Positions 45,757 through 59,444 are shown, numbered from the stretch's first letter. The stretch: DNA of 64,000 nt from Ananas comosus (GCF_001540865.1 NC_033629.1:11805607-11869606); one strand, 5' to 3'. Numbers and translations: made by a program. Notes: generated by a model not told the origin, from the letters alone.

Positions 45757-46919
45757 TAGCCGTTCATTTTTGTGTCCACTCGATGGCATAAGAGAACAAT
45801 ATTGAAAATGTATGAATTTTGATTTTAAACATTTTAAGTGATATAGATCATATCAACTATGGGCGATCGTACGATTTGTGAGGCTTCCATCCACGAAAAC
45901 AAATGTGGTGGCAATGGAACCCAAGTTGCTAATTGATGTTATTCTAGCTCAAACTCTATATATATATTTATAGATCATATATATTATGACGAAATTTTAT
46001 AGATCATATTTATTTTCGATGGTAAGAGATCACATTTAAGTTGATTATACAGATTCATTTATATTTTAGCCGTTCATTTTTGGTCCACTCGATGGATGAA
46101 GAGACATATTGAAATGTATGAATTTATTTACTAAAATTTTAAGTGATATAGATCATAATTTCAGACGATGCGCGGATTGGGGCTCCATCACGAAAACAAA
46201 TGGGTGCAATGGAACCGTTTGCTATTGTAGTATTCTAGCCTCAACTCTAATATATATATATATATAGATCATCATATATTATCATATGAGTCATTTTATA
46301 TAGATCATATCTATTTTCGATGGATAAGAGATCACATTTTAAGTGTATATAGATCATATTATATTTTAGCCGTCTCATTTTGTGTCACCTCGATCGGATA
46401 AAAAAAAGAAACAATATTTGAAAAATGTATGAAATGATTTCTAACCATTTTAAAGTGATATAGATCATTCACGATGCCGAGGCGATTTGGAGCAAGCTCC
46501 ATCCATCGATAAACAAAATGGGGCAATGGAAACGTTTCACTATGATGATAGTTTTCTAGCATCAACTGCTATAGTATATATATATAGATTCATATATATA
46601 TTATAGATCATATTTTATAAGATCATCATTATTTCTCGATGGAATAACGAGGTATCTAAATTTAGATGAATAGATGCATATTATTATTTTAGCCCGTTCA
46701 TTTTGTCGTCCACTCGAATGGATAAGAGAACAATATGAAAATGTATGAAATTTGTCTTTCTAACATTTTAAGTGATATAAGATCAATATATCAAAGATGC
46801 CGATCGTCCGAATTTTGGAGGCTCCAGTCATCGAAAACAAATGGTTGGAATGGAACCCGTTGCTATTGTAGTATTCTAGCTCAATCTATATATAGTATAT
46901 ATATATATAATTCTATATC
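45757..46919. repeat. Four-unit tandem repeat, period about 300-325 bp
   Basis: Units start near 45757, 46067, 46368 and 46692 at TAGCC(C)GT-CATTTT and include GTGATATAGATCA, CGAAAACAAATG and GCAATGGAACC blocks and a (TA)n run. The units differ mainly by scattered one-base insertions and deletions. Confidence 0.8.
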
Positions 46920-47675
46920 AAAATTTAAAATTTTGATACTTTCAAATTTTAAAATTTAAATTATTTATTTTCAAATTTTAAACTTCAAATTTTAAATCTC
47001 TAAACTCTATGAAATTAATTAATTAATTTTATTAATAATATATATAATAAATTGCATAATAAAATCTATCCTGATAGATGTAATTTAAATCACGTAAAAT
47101 ATCGCTGTATAAAAAAAAAATACAATATTTAAATTTTAGGAGTTAATATAGTGTATTTCTGTGTATATATAATTAATATTATTAAATAATTTCTTTTACA
47201 ACTTTATTTTTTTTCTATTTATTGATTGTTTTTTTTAAATTATTTTGATAGATTTATCTCAAATGATTTTCATATAAATATTTATAAAATAAATTGTTAT
47301 ATAAATTTACTTTACGCATATATCAATTTTAATAACTTGTATTTAAATAAATTTTATCGATTAAATTATTTTTATATAACTTTTAGTTAATTAATAATTA
47401 AACTTATAAAACTATATAAAAATATTAAAAAAATAAAATTTATTATAAAAATATTTTTATATCCGCGCGTGTACTTCACTAGTTAAGTCATAAAGTTTTT
47501 GTCTAATGCGCACACCATCAGGACACGTGTCAACTAACATCCACAGAAACGCAGCTCCGCCTCCGCCACACGAGAAGCACTACACAGTACACACTTCCTA
47601 TCAACTACATGCGGACACACGTGTGCGTATACATGCGTATTGATCTCGTTCCACGCGTCCGCATAAACATAAAGC

Positions 47676-50560
47676 ATGGCCGCATACTCCGACTCCGAGC
47701 GCCTCGCCGAGCTCCGCGCCTTCGACGCGACCAAAGCCGGCGTCAAGGGCCTTGTCGACGCCGGCTTTACCTCCATCCCCCGCTTCTTCGTCCACCCGGA
47801 CCTCGACCTCGAGCGAACCCCCGGCGCGAATTTCCGAGTCCCCGTCGTCGACCTCGGCGGCGTCGCCGCCGACCCCGCGCGGCGCGCGGCGGCCGCGGCG
47901 GAGGCGGGGCGCGCGGCGGAGGAGCTGGGGCTGTTCCACGTGGTGAACCACGGGGTGCCCCAGCAGGTGCTCGACGAAATGCTCCAGAGAGTGAGGGGGT
48001 TCCACGAGGACGGGGTGGAGGTGAAGGGTGAGTACTACACCCGGGACCAGAGCAGGAAGGTGGTGTACAATAGCAATTTCGACTTGTACCAGGCGCCGGC
48101 GGCCAATTGGCGGGACACGCTTTTCTGCTCGATGGCGCCGGAACCGCCGCGGCCCGAGGAGTTGCCGCTCGCCTGCAGGTAACGCAGTTCGTGCCCCGCC
48201 CGAAAGATCGAACTAATAGAAAACGGTGCAGAAATAGTGCCATACTTGTCCTTCTTTGAAAGAGAAAAGATAACAAGTTACCTGTTTCATCTATTTTTAA
48301 GAAATATGAAGCAATTAGATTTCAAACCACGATCCTATTACTCATTGAGTTGCAATCTTTTCTCAATTTGAACTTTGGATGGTTGGATTGCATGTATAAG
48401 ATGGAAATTGATGGTGGGTTGAAATAATAATTGGTGTTTGGATGCATCAGAACTCAGTTTTCCTGTGAGCATTCCCAAAAGTTAGTTTGTCCAACTTAGA
48501 AGTTCAAGATTAGGACCAAAGTAAAATGTAGATAACAAATTCAGAGACTATTAAATAAAATTTAAATAGAAGTTCGGAGACTATGGGTGCGATTTATCCT
48601 TCTAAAAAGTAAGACTTGTCAGGAGAGAAAGATAGTAAACTACTTACTTCATTTAATTTTCTAGAAATGAATTGAGCTAGAAATGTGAAGCCATTGGACT
48701 TCAAACTTAGGTTCTCAAGTACCAATCTTCAAACCCTTAGCTAACTGTGTTGGGTACGATCGGTTTGGCAGGAAAATATTCAAATGTAAGAGATTCTTCT
48801 ATGCCACAAACAGATCGTAGCCCTTAGTTTTAGCCCATTCAGTGGCCCTAAAATCCGGCCATATATGCAGTACAACCATATCCGAAGAAGGTGGCCTAAC
48901 ACTGATCGCTTTTAACGTATGTGACAAAATGCTTGATAATTGATAATTTGGTATTTAAGGTTGTAGGTTTAATGACTAGTTACTTCACATTTTCAGCTAA
49001 GTTCTCTCTCGCTCTCGAAGAAAAAAAGAACAAAGTGGCCCATCAATATCCAAAAATACATGTACAACAATCACCTACTTCTCACCGGTTGTACAAAAGT
49101 AGGGGTAAAGATGTTTGCGATAGTATTGATCTCTTTAATATATAGTATTGACACCTCTTCAACTTTTGATCTTTTGCCGATTAAGTGAGTTTATCAACTA
49201 GATTAGGATTTTATCAAATTCATAAGTGATTTCATGAAATTTAATGGTTTTGATCACTTTTTACCAAATTAAATAGCTAACAGAGAACTTTTAACTCAAG
49301 TCAAAGAAATTGTTTTTACCAAAATATTTTGATTATGCGAGGTTGGTGACATGTACTTATGTTAATAAATATGTTGGAATCTATGCAGGGACATAACCTT
49401 CAAATACACAAGCTACATGCAGAAGTTGGGAACCATCCTGTTAGAGCTGCTCTCTGAGGCACTTGGATTGAACCCTAATCACCTAATAGAAATGGAGTGC
49501 GCCAATGGAGTCAGTGTTTTGATGCACTATTACCCTGCTTGTCCTGAACCTCACCTCACACTCGGCACGAGTAAACATTCTGATTCCAGTTTCATTACCA
49601 TTCTTCTGCAAGATAGTCTCGGCGGTTTACAAGTCCTCCATCAGAATCAGTGGCTCAACATCCCTCCAGTGCCCGGATCGCTTGTCGTTAATGTCGGCGA
49701 CCTTTTACAGGTAAATAAATGTGCACGCGCGTCTACATATTGGTCTGCATTGATATTTTTACAAGCCTCTATCTTTTATGTGGGGAATTTGTATGTTAAT
49801 TTAGGTGACGATAACAATTCGTCAAGAGTGAAATATAAAGGTGCATTAGTATATTCACATTTAGTACTCCCCCTCGTATAGTCGTATTTTAGCTGTAGAA
49901 CTTTAAATGGCTGAAAATATCGAAAGTGGCTAGAAGTTTTAGCTCTTTTGCACTTGAATTTGAATATAATGGAGAAGTTTTTTTTTGTCTTCCTGAAACT
50001 CTGAACCTCATATTCTGATATGTTTATATTCAAATTCCAGTAGCAAGATTACAGTTGTACAAATCTTGCCCTCTCCACAATTGAGTTGATGGCATGTAAA
50101 AGCTATAATCAGCCTCTATTCTAAACCGATTAGAATATTTAGTCTTTTTCCTAGTACTTAAACATATATTATTAGATCATATATTAGTAGATGAGACATA
50201 GCTCTGATTTATCCTTTATTATTTCAATTTCTTATCATATTGCAAATCAGTGTATATATATTCTTATTTTGGTTTCCTCACTAGCACAAATCTTCGTTGA
50301 ACCTGCAGTTGATCTCCAATGACAAGTTCAAGAGTGTTGAGCACAGGGTGCTTGCAAAGAGCTCTGGCCCCAGAATTTCTGTGGCATGCTTCTTAAGCAC
50401 ATATCGCGCCACATCTACAAGGCTCTACGGCCCTCTCAGGGAGTTAACTTCGCATAATAATCCACTGCGTTATAAGGAAGTTACTATGAAGGACTTCCTC
50501 ACGCACTACAATCGCAAAGGCCTGGATGGGCGGTCGGCGTTAGACCACTTCAGATTGTGA
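47676..50560 (+). CDS. 2-oxoglutarate/Fe(II)-dependent dioxygenase (ACC oxidase homolog-like), 2ODD-D
   Basis: Exons 47676-48178, 49389-49710 and 50309-50560 (503+322+252 nt), 358 residues. HSD (H231, D233), distal H287 and R297-x-S299 are kept. It differs from B and C in exon 1 near [15 protein letters not shown] and in exon 2 ([24 protein letters not shown]), the region that lines the substrate pocket in this fold, so its substrate may differ. Intron 1 is 1210 bp, the shortest, and lacks most insertions seen in B and C. CACGTG G-boxes lie at 47525-47530 and 47617-47622 in its upstream region. Function inferred from family: hydroxylation of a small molecule. Confidence 0.93.
48615..49020. 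mobile_element. Two old SINE copies in 2ODD-D intron 1
   Basis: 48615-48770 is a minus copy (GATAGTAAACTACTTAC, CTAGAAATGTGAAGCCATTG); 48905-49020 is a plus copy (TGATCGCTTTTAACG to CAGCTAAG). Both match copies in the 2ODD-C intron and so are older than that duplication. A further minus remnant is at about 48253-48320. Confidence 0.65.
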
Positions 50561-50723
50561 TTCAGGGTTGAAAGTTGAGTTACAAGGTAACGTGGTGATA
50601 CTTTACGAAAAATGTGAATTCCATGACATTAACATAATTATCTTTTTATCGCTCGTTCGGTTTAAACCAAATTGTGACACAACTAGTGGAGAAAAGCATG
50701 GATTAGCCTCTTTTAATGAAAAG

Positions 50724-50860
50724 AAGGGCTTGGTGGTTGGCACCGAGGTTCTAAGTTCGAATTCTAGTTGATTCACATTTCCAGCTAAGTTTATTTCTAA
50801 ATGAAATAAACAAAGCGGGTAGCGTGATATCTATTTCTCTCAAAAAAAAAAAAAAAAAAA
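50724..50860 (+). mobile_element. 5'-truncated SINE in the 3' region of 2ODD-D
   Basis: Starts at AAGGGCTTGGTGGTTGGC, keeps the B box (AGTTCGAATTC) and ends CAAAGCGGGTAGCG, TATTTCTCTC and poly-A. Target duplication CTTTTAATGAAAAG at 50710-50723 and 50863-50876. Confidence 0.88.
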
Positions 50861-51009
50861 CTTCTTTTAATGAAAAGGGATCAATAAACAGTAACTCCCT
50901 TTATTATAGTAAGATGCACTTTTTCTTTTTTTTTTTGTTCCTTTGAGAATTTGCAAGGCTAACTTGTATTTTTCTTTTTTTCAGTGCACAGTTCAAAAGA
51001 TTGCTGAGC

Positions 51010-53045
51010 ACAAGGTCGTCTTGGATAGTTTTATTAAATGAATTATTAGCATACTGAAACAAAATTGGCATTTATGTTATACACTATTTGTTCGAAAATA
51101 TGGTCGCTTGTTGTACAAAAATACCCGTGACAGTTATTTTGATCACCTTTTGTACCATATATTGTACAATACGAAGCTTATTTAAACTGTGCGTCATTTT
51201 GAATCAAATTATTCAATTTTTTAAAAATTTGATTTGATATTAAATTTTTTAATTTCTTTGTGTTCTAAATTTATAGCCGCAAAAATTGCGCGCCTATAAA
51301 AATAAATGACGTATTTAAATTTTAAAGTCAAAATACTGTTCAATTCAAATTAGACAAATTGAAAGGTCGGATAGTAAAATTTTTTTGTTTAAAAAAATTA
51401 GATACTCAATTCAAAATAACTAATAGTTCAAATAATTTTGTATGTTTTGATATTTGAGTTATTCTAATTAACTAAAAAGAAAACTTGTTACGCCTAATAA
51501 TAATTCTATTAAATTTAATAATCCTATCTAAATATTGATAGTTGCCATGAATTTCTTTTTTTCCCTGGCTCAAAAAAGAATTTTTTTTTTTTCACAATTT
51601 AAACTTAAAATTTAAATTTAATATTCTTATGGTCATCAGCACAAAAAAAAAAAAAAAAAACCATGAATCAAATGATCCAACGGCTGAAACTAGTCTTCAA
51701 CTTGTCACGATCATCACTCCACAAAGTCCATAAATTTCAAAAATTTCAAATTAGAAATTAAATAAAAAAAAAAACAAAAAGTACCTTTCAACAAGTTGGT
51801 CCCCAAAAGTGAGAATTAACCGCACGCATGAAAAATATATACGGCGAACAGACGTACGTTCCGAGATGCGTTTATGGGGATGACCAACGGTGGACAAAGA
51901 CGGTCTCATATGAATATTATGCGGAGCTCGTATAGGAGTTGCCCCGCGAGTAGACCTTTCTCATTAGCGTCCACGACCCGTATAGCCCGTAGGCAGAGAG
52001 GCGGTGGTGTTTCGGAAATTCCTGCGAAGATCCAGGGCAGTTTCCTTCGTAGACCAGTCGGGGGCGTCCTGTTGCCAAGGAATATTGCCTAGACCCGGTT
52101 CACCGTACTAGTTTAGGCAAAAATGTTTTTATAAAAACTAACCTCAACTATCACCTGTTTTTTTATTTCACTATTTAGCCCTTATTAAAAATTTTAATTT
52201 TACTATTTAATTTTTAAAAATTTTAAATATGTCGTTTATATTTACGAATTTAGTTAGTGTATTTTATAGAGTTCGGCTACTATACTATCGATAGTATCAA
52301 GCTCTTGATACTGTTGAGTTTTTTTATCGTTAGATTTATCATTCAATAAGTTTCACCTATTAGATTATACTATTCAACCAACCACCTACTCAACTCTAGG
52401 GGATTGCTATTATCTTAACTGAATATCCTTTCATCCAACGACTGAAAACTCAATAATAGCAAGCGTTTGGTACTATCGATAATATAGTAACATAATTCAT
52501 ATTTTACATTTAATTATAAATTTTATTAAAATAAATAATTAATTTAAATTTTGTATTCAAAGGCATTACTGAGTTATTAAATCAAATAAATTGAAAGAGT
52601 AGAAAGCCGAATCGAAATAGTTTATAGTTCAGATATATTTTTTACATTTTTATTTTTATTTTTATCATAGATTTCAAAATCAAATATTATATGTCACATA
52701 ATAATAATAAAAAGAACTACCACACAAAAAAGAGATGCTTCTTAATGCATTGTATTTTTTATGATCAGATATTATCGCTGATATATGTCAATGAAACATA
52801 TTTTATAATTATTTTATTCTCTAGTTATTATTATTAAATAGTAATATGTTATTGAGAACTATAATTTTCATTTAACTTTTTTTTTTTTGTAAACTGCGTT
52901 CAAATTTGAAAAAGAAATACTTGCAGTCTTCTATTTGATAATTTTCTTTTAATAATAATTTTATTTAAAAATAATAATATTTAATAAAAAAATTATCTTA
53001 TATAAAAGTACAGCAATAATTTTTTTTCTGTGACATTATTTAACA
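51010..53045. other. Intergenic DNA with a GC-rich island and a MITE
   Basis: Mostly AT-rich. 51840-52115 is a sudden GC-rich island, open for 72 codons on the plus strand (51874-52092), matching no family I know. 52267-52497 is a MITE with ends GAGTTCGGCTACTATAC and GTATAGTAGCC-like inverse, family of 36138-36373. No gene can be supported. Confidence 0.5.
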
Positions 53046-53159
53046 AAATAGTGTAATTGGTATGGTACAACTTTTCATGAGGTCCGTCCTATACTATTTA
53101 TTTAGTCCGGTCTACGGTAGACCGGGTGCACGCAACAGTTTTAATTTTCCGCTGTCGCG

Positions 53160-53215
53160 TGCCTTAAAGGCGAAGGGTCGGGGAGGGGAACGATGCGAAA
53201 TTCCGAGGCACGAAC

Positions 53216-53253
<38 letters not shown>

Positions 53254-53346
53254 CCCCCAAAACCCTTCTCCGAGATTCGGAACCGTGCGCGGAGCGAGAG
53301 AGATCTCGCTCTCTCGATCTCCTCTATCTCTTCGATTCCATTGGAG
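53160..53346 (+). promoter_or_regulatory. CT-rich leader of the HRLI gene
   Basis: A (CT)n run at 53219-53250 is followed by a GC-richer leader up to the ATG at 53347. CT repeats in leaders are common for housekeeping-type plant genes. Confidence 0.5.
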
Positions 53347-56300
53347 ATGGGGTTCGTGTCCTTCGCGGGGAGAGTCCTCTTCGCGTCCGTGTTCCTCCTC
53401 TCCGCCTACCAGGAGTAAGCCCCGCCTTTTCTTCTCCTTCTTCTTCTTGGTGATCTCTGTCGCTTGAATTGTTTCTGTTTCTGGATCTGTTTTTTAAATG
53501 GGAGGATTTTGGTTTCGAGAGCTAGGGTTTTGGAAATCCGGGAGTTTTGTTGCGTTGTATGGTGAGATCTAGGGTTTCTTTTGTGATAAAGTTAGGGTTT
53601 TTGGCTTCTTTGATGCCTCTCTGTTGTTTGTGCTGTGAAAGGTTGGATTTTTAGTGTGTTTCTGACATTACCTTCTATACGACGTTTGCATGAGTTTGTT
53701 TTGTTGTCGGATCTCGGGTATGGTTGGATTGGGTCGTAGTTTTGGTTGGATCTGGTGGCTCCATTCTTTCTTTCGATCTGTTGTTGAAATGCGAGGATGC
53801 TACTTGGGAGAGTCATGGAATCGGAAATCCGACAATTTTTACTGTGTTGTGGTCTAAGAATTTTGGGTTTCTATTGTGAGGAAGTTAGGGTTTATGGCTT
53901 CTTCGATACTTTTCTCTTATTTGCGCCGTGCAATGTTGGATCTTTTTGTGTGTCTGACCTTACTTATTTTTGCGGAACTATTGACGATTTTGTTCTGTTG
54001 TTTGGGGTGCAGTTATGTCATATTGGGTCGTATTTTTGCTTAGATCTGGTAGGTCCGTGCTTTTTAGAATCTTTCCTTGTTTGCTACAGTTGTTTTCTTT
54101 ATCTTGTTTTGGATTTTAATTATTTTTGTACTACATTGGAGATCCTGAAAATACCTTTTGGCTTCAACATTTTGTTGGGTTTTTCTTTTCTTTCAATTAG
54201 TGGACCATAATTTTCTGTACATTTATTGGTCCTTTCAGGACATTAGCTTCTCTATTGTTTTTCTAGGATTTTATTTTGTCATCGTAATATTTTAGATACT
54301 AAAATAGTGGAAAATGATATAAAGTTCATTCTGAGAATATGGCAAAAGTAATGAGCTCCCATAGATGGCTACTGAGAAGAATGAAGCCTTTGCTATTAAT
54401 GAAAGGGAAAAGGAAATGATACCACAGAAGTCAAGGAAGAATGGTGGTGGATAATGCACATATAAAGTGTTATTTTTTCGGCCATCGGTCTTTTCATTTT
54501 TCCTTTAATAGTTAACTTTTTCATCTTTGGATGAGAATTAGTATGTATTTTGTTGCAGAATTGGCCTCCTATAATTAATATTTTACTATGGGTTTTGTTG
54601 CAATAATTTGCTATCAGCATAACCTTCAGGTACTTCGTGGTGGTTTTCTTTTTTCCTTTTTTTTTTCTCATCCATGAGTGTATCAAAATTTGTTTTGAAT
54701 TCCTTGCCTTGTTTTGACTACTATAAGTGGAAAATGGCATGTCCTGTAAACATACTTGTAAGGGAAGTGTAGTTTTTACCTTGGAGATGTTTGTGTTTAT
54801 ATCTACAAATTGTAGAGTTTGGTTGGTATAGAGGTTTTATCGGTAGGTGCTCCAGTCTTTTTGCAAGATTTGCAGTGATAAATAATCCAAATGAATGCCA
54901 GGCAAAATATAGTGGTCATCCTAAATTGAGGGTTGAAACTTGCGAAAGAATAGTTTTGGAGTAGAAAAGCCTTCTCTAGATAACAAGTCAATCACACAAC
55001 GGTGTGTCAAGCTCGTTGGATGAGATTCAGGGCAGTTCAGAAATTTAAGCAAAGAAATTGCCAAAGAAAAAGAATTGTTGATTAGTTTTGCTGCTATGTG
55101 GCAAAGTACTATTGAACTATGGCCTATCTCACGTGGTGTGGGCGTTACAGAGAAACTTTTCTAGTTTTGGATAAGCACTCTGCTATACTTTCTCCTTGCA
55201 AAATAGGTCGGTAGATTAGTATTCGATAAATCAGTTGGTTTGATCAAACAAAGGCTAATTGGGTGGTGCTTGACTAAAAAATGTAGGCATATACATTTAC
55301 AAATTTTACTATTTGAGTTCCAATGCACGAAATTTTTTTTAGGGTAGGTTACGATATATGGATAAGGAAGATTTTGCTGAGGTATTCTTTGTAGTGCTTG
55401 CATCACGTGGAATAGGTCACCAGTCAATTTCACAAAGGCATTTCAAATTGGTCAAGTCAAACATGGGCACTATACTATAGTAAGCTCCGGTATAGGAAGG
55501 CGGAAGTATAATATAGTGTTTTTGGGTTTCTTTTGATATGAGAAATGTTTAATAGGATTTTTATCAATGATGTTGCAGAAGCCTTCCATGACTTTCGTTT
55601 TGTGGATGTTATGGAGCCTTGTGGATGGAAGAAAAGGTTTTAAAAGTTCATTTTTGTCAGCTCCGAAAATTTGAGAAGGATCGAAAATAGACTCTTTAAG
55701 ACCTAAAGAATAGTATTTATCCTTGACAATTTGAAGCTATAAAAGATTCAATATAGCCTCACCTCTGTTATGTTAATCATGTTGATGTCAAAGAAGGCAA
55801 CTCAATCTTAAATTGAAAAGGTTTAAAGTGGATTTCGTACTAAAACTTGAGTTCTAAAGGATCTCTCTGTCGACTAATATTACTGATAGGTAAACTTCTT
55901 TTTGGGGACCCAGTGATCAATCTAGAGGATCCCAGACTGAATTGTTACCTTTCTCCTCTATTATATTTGACTCTTGACTAAGAATCATTGTGATGTGTTT
56001 CAACATGATTCGGAGACCTTCTCAACATTCAAGATCTAGCTTAGAATATTGTATGTAGGCCTACTTGCTAATTAAAGTTAAGACTAGGGTCCATCAAGTT
56101 TGCTTTGAATATGTTTGAACTGAAAGAGAACCAGGGTCGAGTCTAAATTTTGGATCATACTAGGTCCTATTTGATTCGAATTAATTTAACTAAATCAACG
56201 TTTTAAACTTTAGTTATATTGAAGCTTTAGCTTTCTATTTCTTAGACATTTTTGATGAATTATGATGTCCTATGAGCTTCTTTATTCCTAATTTCCTATT

Positions 56301-59300
56301 GCTGTCAACAATCAGTGGTCAATTCGGTGTTATTACTTCTATCCACTTACAATTCATGGACTCTACACACCTTTCACATCGGAAGTTACATACCTGACTC
56401 GTAGCTAACGTTTACTAGTGACTATTGTCGAGCTCTCTTAGGTTGTAAGAAGATAGTCCTTGATCCTTGTTTCATCAGATTGGAAAGTATGATCGCATAT
56501 GCCATTTGGAGATGAATAAGCATTTACCTTTGTGATGTTGGTATATTTATTTCTTATAGCTAGGTATTGGACATTTAATAGTCCCATACTAAAATAACAT
56601 TGTACATTCTCTCTTTTTCTTTTTCTTCCTCCGCAGGTTCAGCGAATTTGGGGTTGATGGTGGGCCCGCAGCTAAGGCTCTTAGGCCAAAATTCAATCTC
56701 TTTGTTAAGCATGTGTCTTCCCATCTTGGGGTAGCAGTGCCCCGCATTGAAGTGAGGACTCTGTTCTTTCTGATTTCATTTTAACCGTCCTGTTGTATCA
56801 CTGAACTAACCATTGTGCTAGGACAATGACTCGGATTTTTTAATTTTATGTTTTTAGATGAAACATGTTATTGCGACCACAATGGCTCTGAAAGGACTTG
56901 GAGGTCTCCTATTTATATTTAGCAGCTCCTTTGGTGCTTATCTCTTGGTTAGTGTTTTCTGTTTGACAAACTAAGTAGCTGTTTGGCATTTATTATTTTT
57001 TCTTTTATGTTTTGTTAGTTTATTTGATATCAAATGCACGTTGAGATGCTCATCTTGTTTCTTGTTATTCTTCATTACTTTGTAAATTCTTTATTTTAAC
57101 CAATAATAAATAGTATTTTAGATCGTATTATCATAAGCAAAAAAACACTAGTAAACATCAGCAGTTATGAGATGAACATAATATAACTATGCTAATCTGA
57201 AATGAGAGAGATTTAAATAATTCTACAATCTTGATGAAGTTAAATATTACAATTTTTGAAAATTATATTAGAGGGCTCATGTGATGAAGTTAAAGGTTAG
57301 TTGGGGACTAGTGGTATCTGCAATCTCGCATTTGGGCCTATTTGGCAATTGGAACCAGTTATTGGGTGATGGTTTTGGGGGATAACTGGATAAGTGTCTT
57401 CATTGAGACAATTATATATTTATGCTAGATGAGTTTGATTTTGTCCATTGCTAGGACCTAATGATTACGATTTATTAAGATAGTGCATTTTATTGCAAGT
57501 TGATTAATCACTTCCGTGAAAATAAATTTACTAAGTAGGAAATATCTCATGCATTGCACAAATTTTTAATATTTTTTTTTTTACTTATAAATATGAAGAA
57601 TAATGCATGTAAAATAAAATTATAAATTGCTGAGATCTAATTTTAATTATAAAATGAGACCATAAAATTAGTTTTGCTAACTTAAGAAGCCAATCTTACA
57701 GAATACAAATTAATATAGCTTTACAAAGAAGAAAAATAATACTTTATATAAAAGAATCAAAATACAATTAAGGGAAAAAATGATAACAAACAAAATTTTT
57801 GATGGGGCTAATATACAGAAGTTTTAAGTTTGTACTCAACCTGTCTGGCTAATTTACAATAGTATCATGATAAATAAATAAGTCAAAAAAAAACTAGAAG
57901 CATAAAATCTTGAATATTTCCTCCTATGCGTTAGGTGGAAAAATAAAAACGAGAAAATACCTTTAGTTTTACCTAAAAAGTATTTTAGATTATAAAGAAA
58001 CTAAATTGTAAACTCATGACGTACAAAATTTAATTCGTGCAGTGAGAACATTCTAATTATAACAATGAAACTTGGTTTGTTTGTTCTGCCTACTTTATAA
58101 ATAATTTAGATACAAATAATATCTTGTCAGTAATAATTATGCTAGAATACTTTTAGAAGTAAAGGAAGGAGTTTACTTTCGTGTTGTTTCTGGCGATGGA
58201 GAATCCGAATTGATGATGTGCACCGATAAACTTGATGTAGGCTATTTGAACTTTTTATGTTCCGAATTTTGTGATTTTAGAATATCATTTGCCTAGTGAT
58301 CAAGTGGTCTCAAATTCACTTTTTATTAGCCATTTAAAATTGTTAATTTTGAGACCACTCGAATGCTAGGCAATTGATGTCGTAAAATTGCGAAATTCGA
58401 AACTTTAAAAGTTCAAGTAGCCTTGATCAAATTTAATTCAAATTCCCCATCGCCGGAAATGATGCGGGAAGTAAACTCTCTGGTTTACTTTCAAAAGCAT
58501 TCCTCTACCTCAAAATATGTGAAGATAACAAGAGGAGAAAAATATATTATCTTACTTATACCACACCAAAGTTATCCGGCATATTATGCATTGGAAATTA
58601 TGGTTGAGAGTTATGTGGATAGTTCTGTCATGAAAGCTAATTAATTAGTAGTTTATACTTATTATTAATAAACTAAGTAAATTATAATTATAAAATAAAA
58701 TGTACGAAAAGCAACTAAGTATTTGAATTACATACGGTAACCGATCGTAGTAGGAAAAGTTCACTTCCTTTCAATACTCCAAATGTGAATATTTTTAGTA
58801 ATGTATTACTCATAATAAGAAGATGAAATGTTCAACTCGTTTCAATTATTAATCTAAGACTTCTTAATAGCAATAAATCTAACAGAGTCAATAACTTATT
58901 AGGAACTTCAATTGAAACAGCGCCATATACTGAGAAATGTTATTCGGCATATCTCTTCTTGTTTCGTGGCATCCAGTGCCAGCCTCCAGTAAATTACTGA
59001 TGAAGAATGTTGTAAACATTCAACTAGCTATACGGATTTGTCCTTCTGAAAGCCAAATACCCAATTAGTAATATATGCTGGCAAAAGAAAATAAATAATC
59101 TGTGACGGGTAACTAACCTGAAATGCTTTGTGCTCGTACAGGTGCTTTACCTAGCATTTATAACTCCTATTGTGTATGACTTCTACAACTACGACATCGA
59201 GAGGCCTGAATTCGTGCAGCTCTTTATCAAGTTCACTCAGGTACAATAACATTTCCCTCTCTTTCTCACTTCTATACATTCAAATCTGCAAACAAGTTCT

Positions 59301-59444
59301 CGCAACAAGTGAATAATCCACCAACATATATTTTTGCCGCAGAATTTGGCGCTCTTTGGTGCGTTGCTCTTCTTCCTGGGAATGAAGAACTCCATCCCCA
59401 AAAGGCAGCCCAAGAAGAAGTCTGCCAAGTCGAAGACAAATTGA
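53347..59444 (+). CDS. HR-like lesion-inducing protein (HRLI family), membrane protein
   Basis: Five exons: 53347-53414, 56637-56751, 56858-56947, 59142-59240 and 59343-59444, total 474 nt, 157 residues. All joins are GT-AG and the frame closes exactly. The protein has hydrophobic segments at about residues 5-21, 65-90, 91-105 and 125-138, the signature GVDGGPAAKALRPK near 27-40, YDFYNYDIERPEF near 102-114 and a basic tail KRQPKKKSAKSKTN. This matches the small DoxX-like plant family named for causing hypersensitive-response-like lesions when overexpressed; the molecular role is not settled. Introns 1 and 3 are over 2 kb; intron 3 contains a foldback MITE. It is the most conserved gene of the window and unrelated to the enzyme clusters. 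Confidence 0.93.
58141..58503. repeat. Foldback MITE in intron 3 of the HRLI gene
   Basis: Inverted ends of about 150 bp: GTTTACTTTCGTG and GGCGATGGAGAATCCGAATT on the left, with inverse partners GGAAGTAAACTCTC and AATTCCCCATCGCC on the right. Shares the CATTTGCCTAGTGATC motif with the element at 5050. Confidence 0.75.

Larger units (their letters stand above)
45077..47482 (+). mobile_element. Helitron-like element between 2ODD-C and 2ODD-D, 2.4 kb
   Basis: Begins TC (45077) after A and ends CTAG (47479-47482) before T, with CCGCGCG shortly upstream. The corresponding sequence upstream of 2ODD-C (about 39780-39805) is continuous. TCTCTACATTAAAG, a usual Helitron 5' motif, is at 45092 and again at 45215, so the true 5' end may be 15 bp inside. 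It holds a duplicated segment of about 120 bp (45092-45330), a (GA)n run and a 4-unit tandem repeat. No Rep/helicase. Confidence 0.6.

Noticed and set aside
45757..46919. CRISPR-like or satellite array
   Set aside because: Units of about 300 bp without spacers, inside a Helitron-like element in a plant genome.
53797..54210. 137-residue Phe/Leu/Cys-rich frame
   Set aside because: Lies in intron 1 of the HRLI gene, T-rich intronic composition, no motif.
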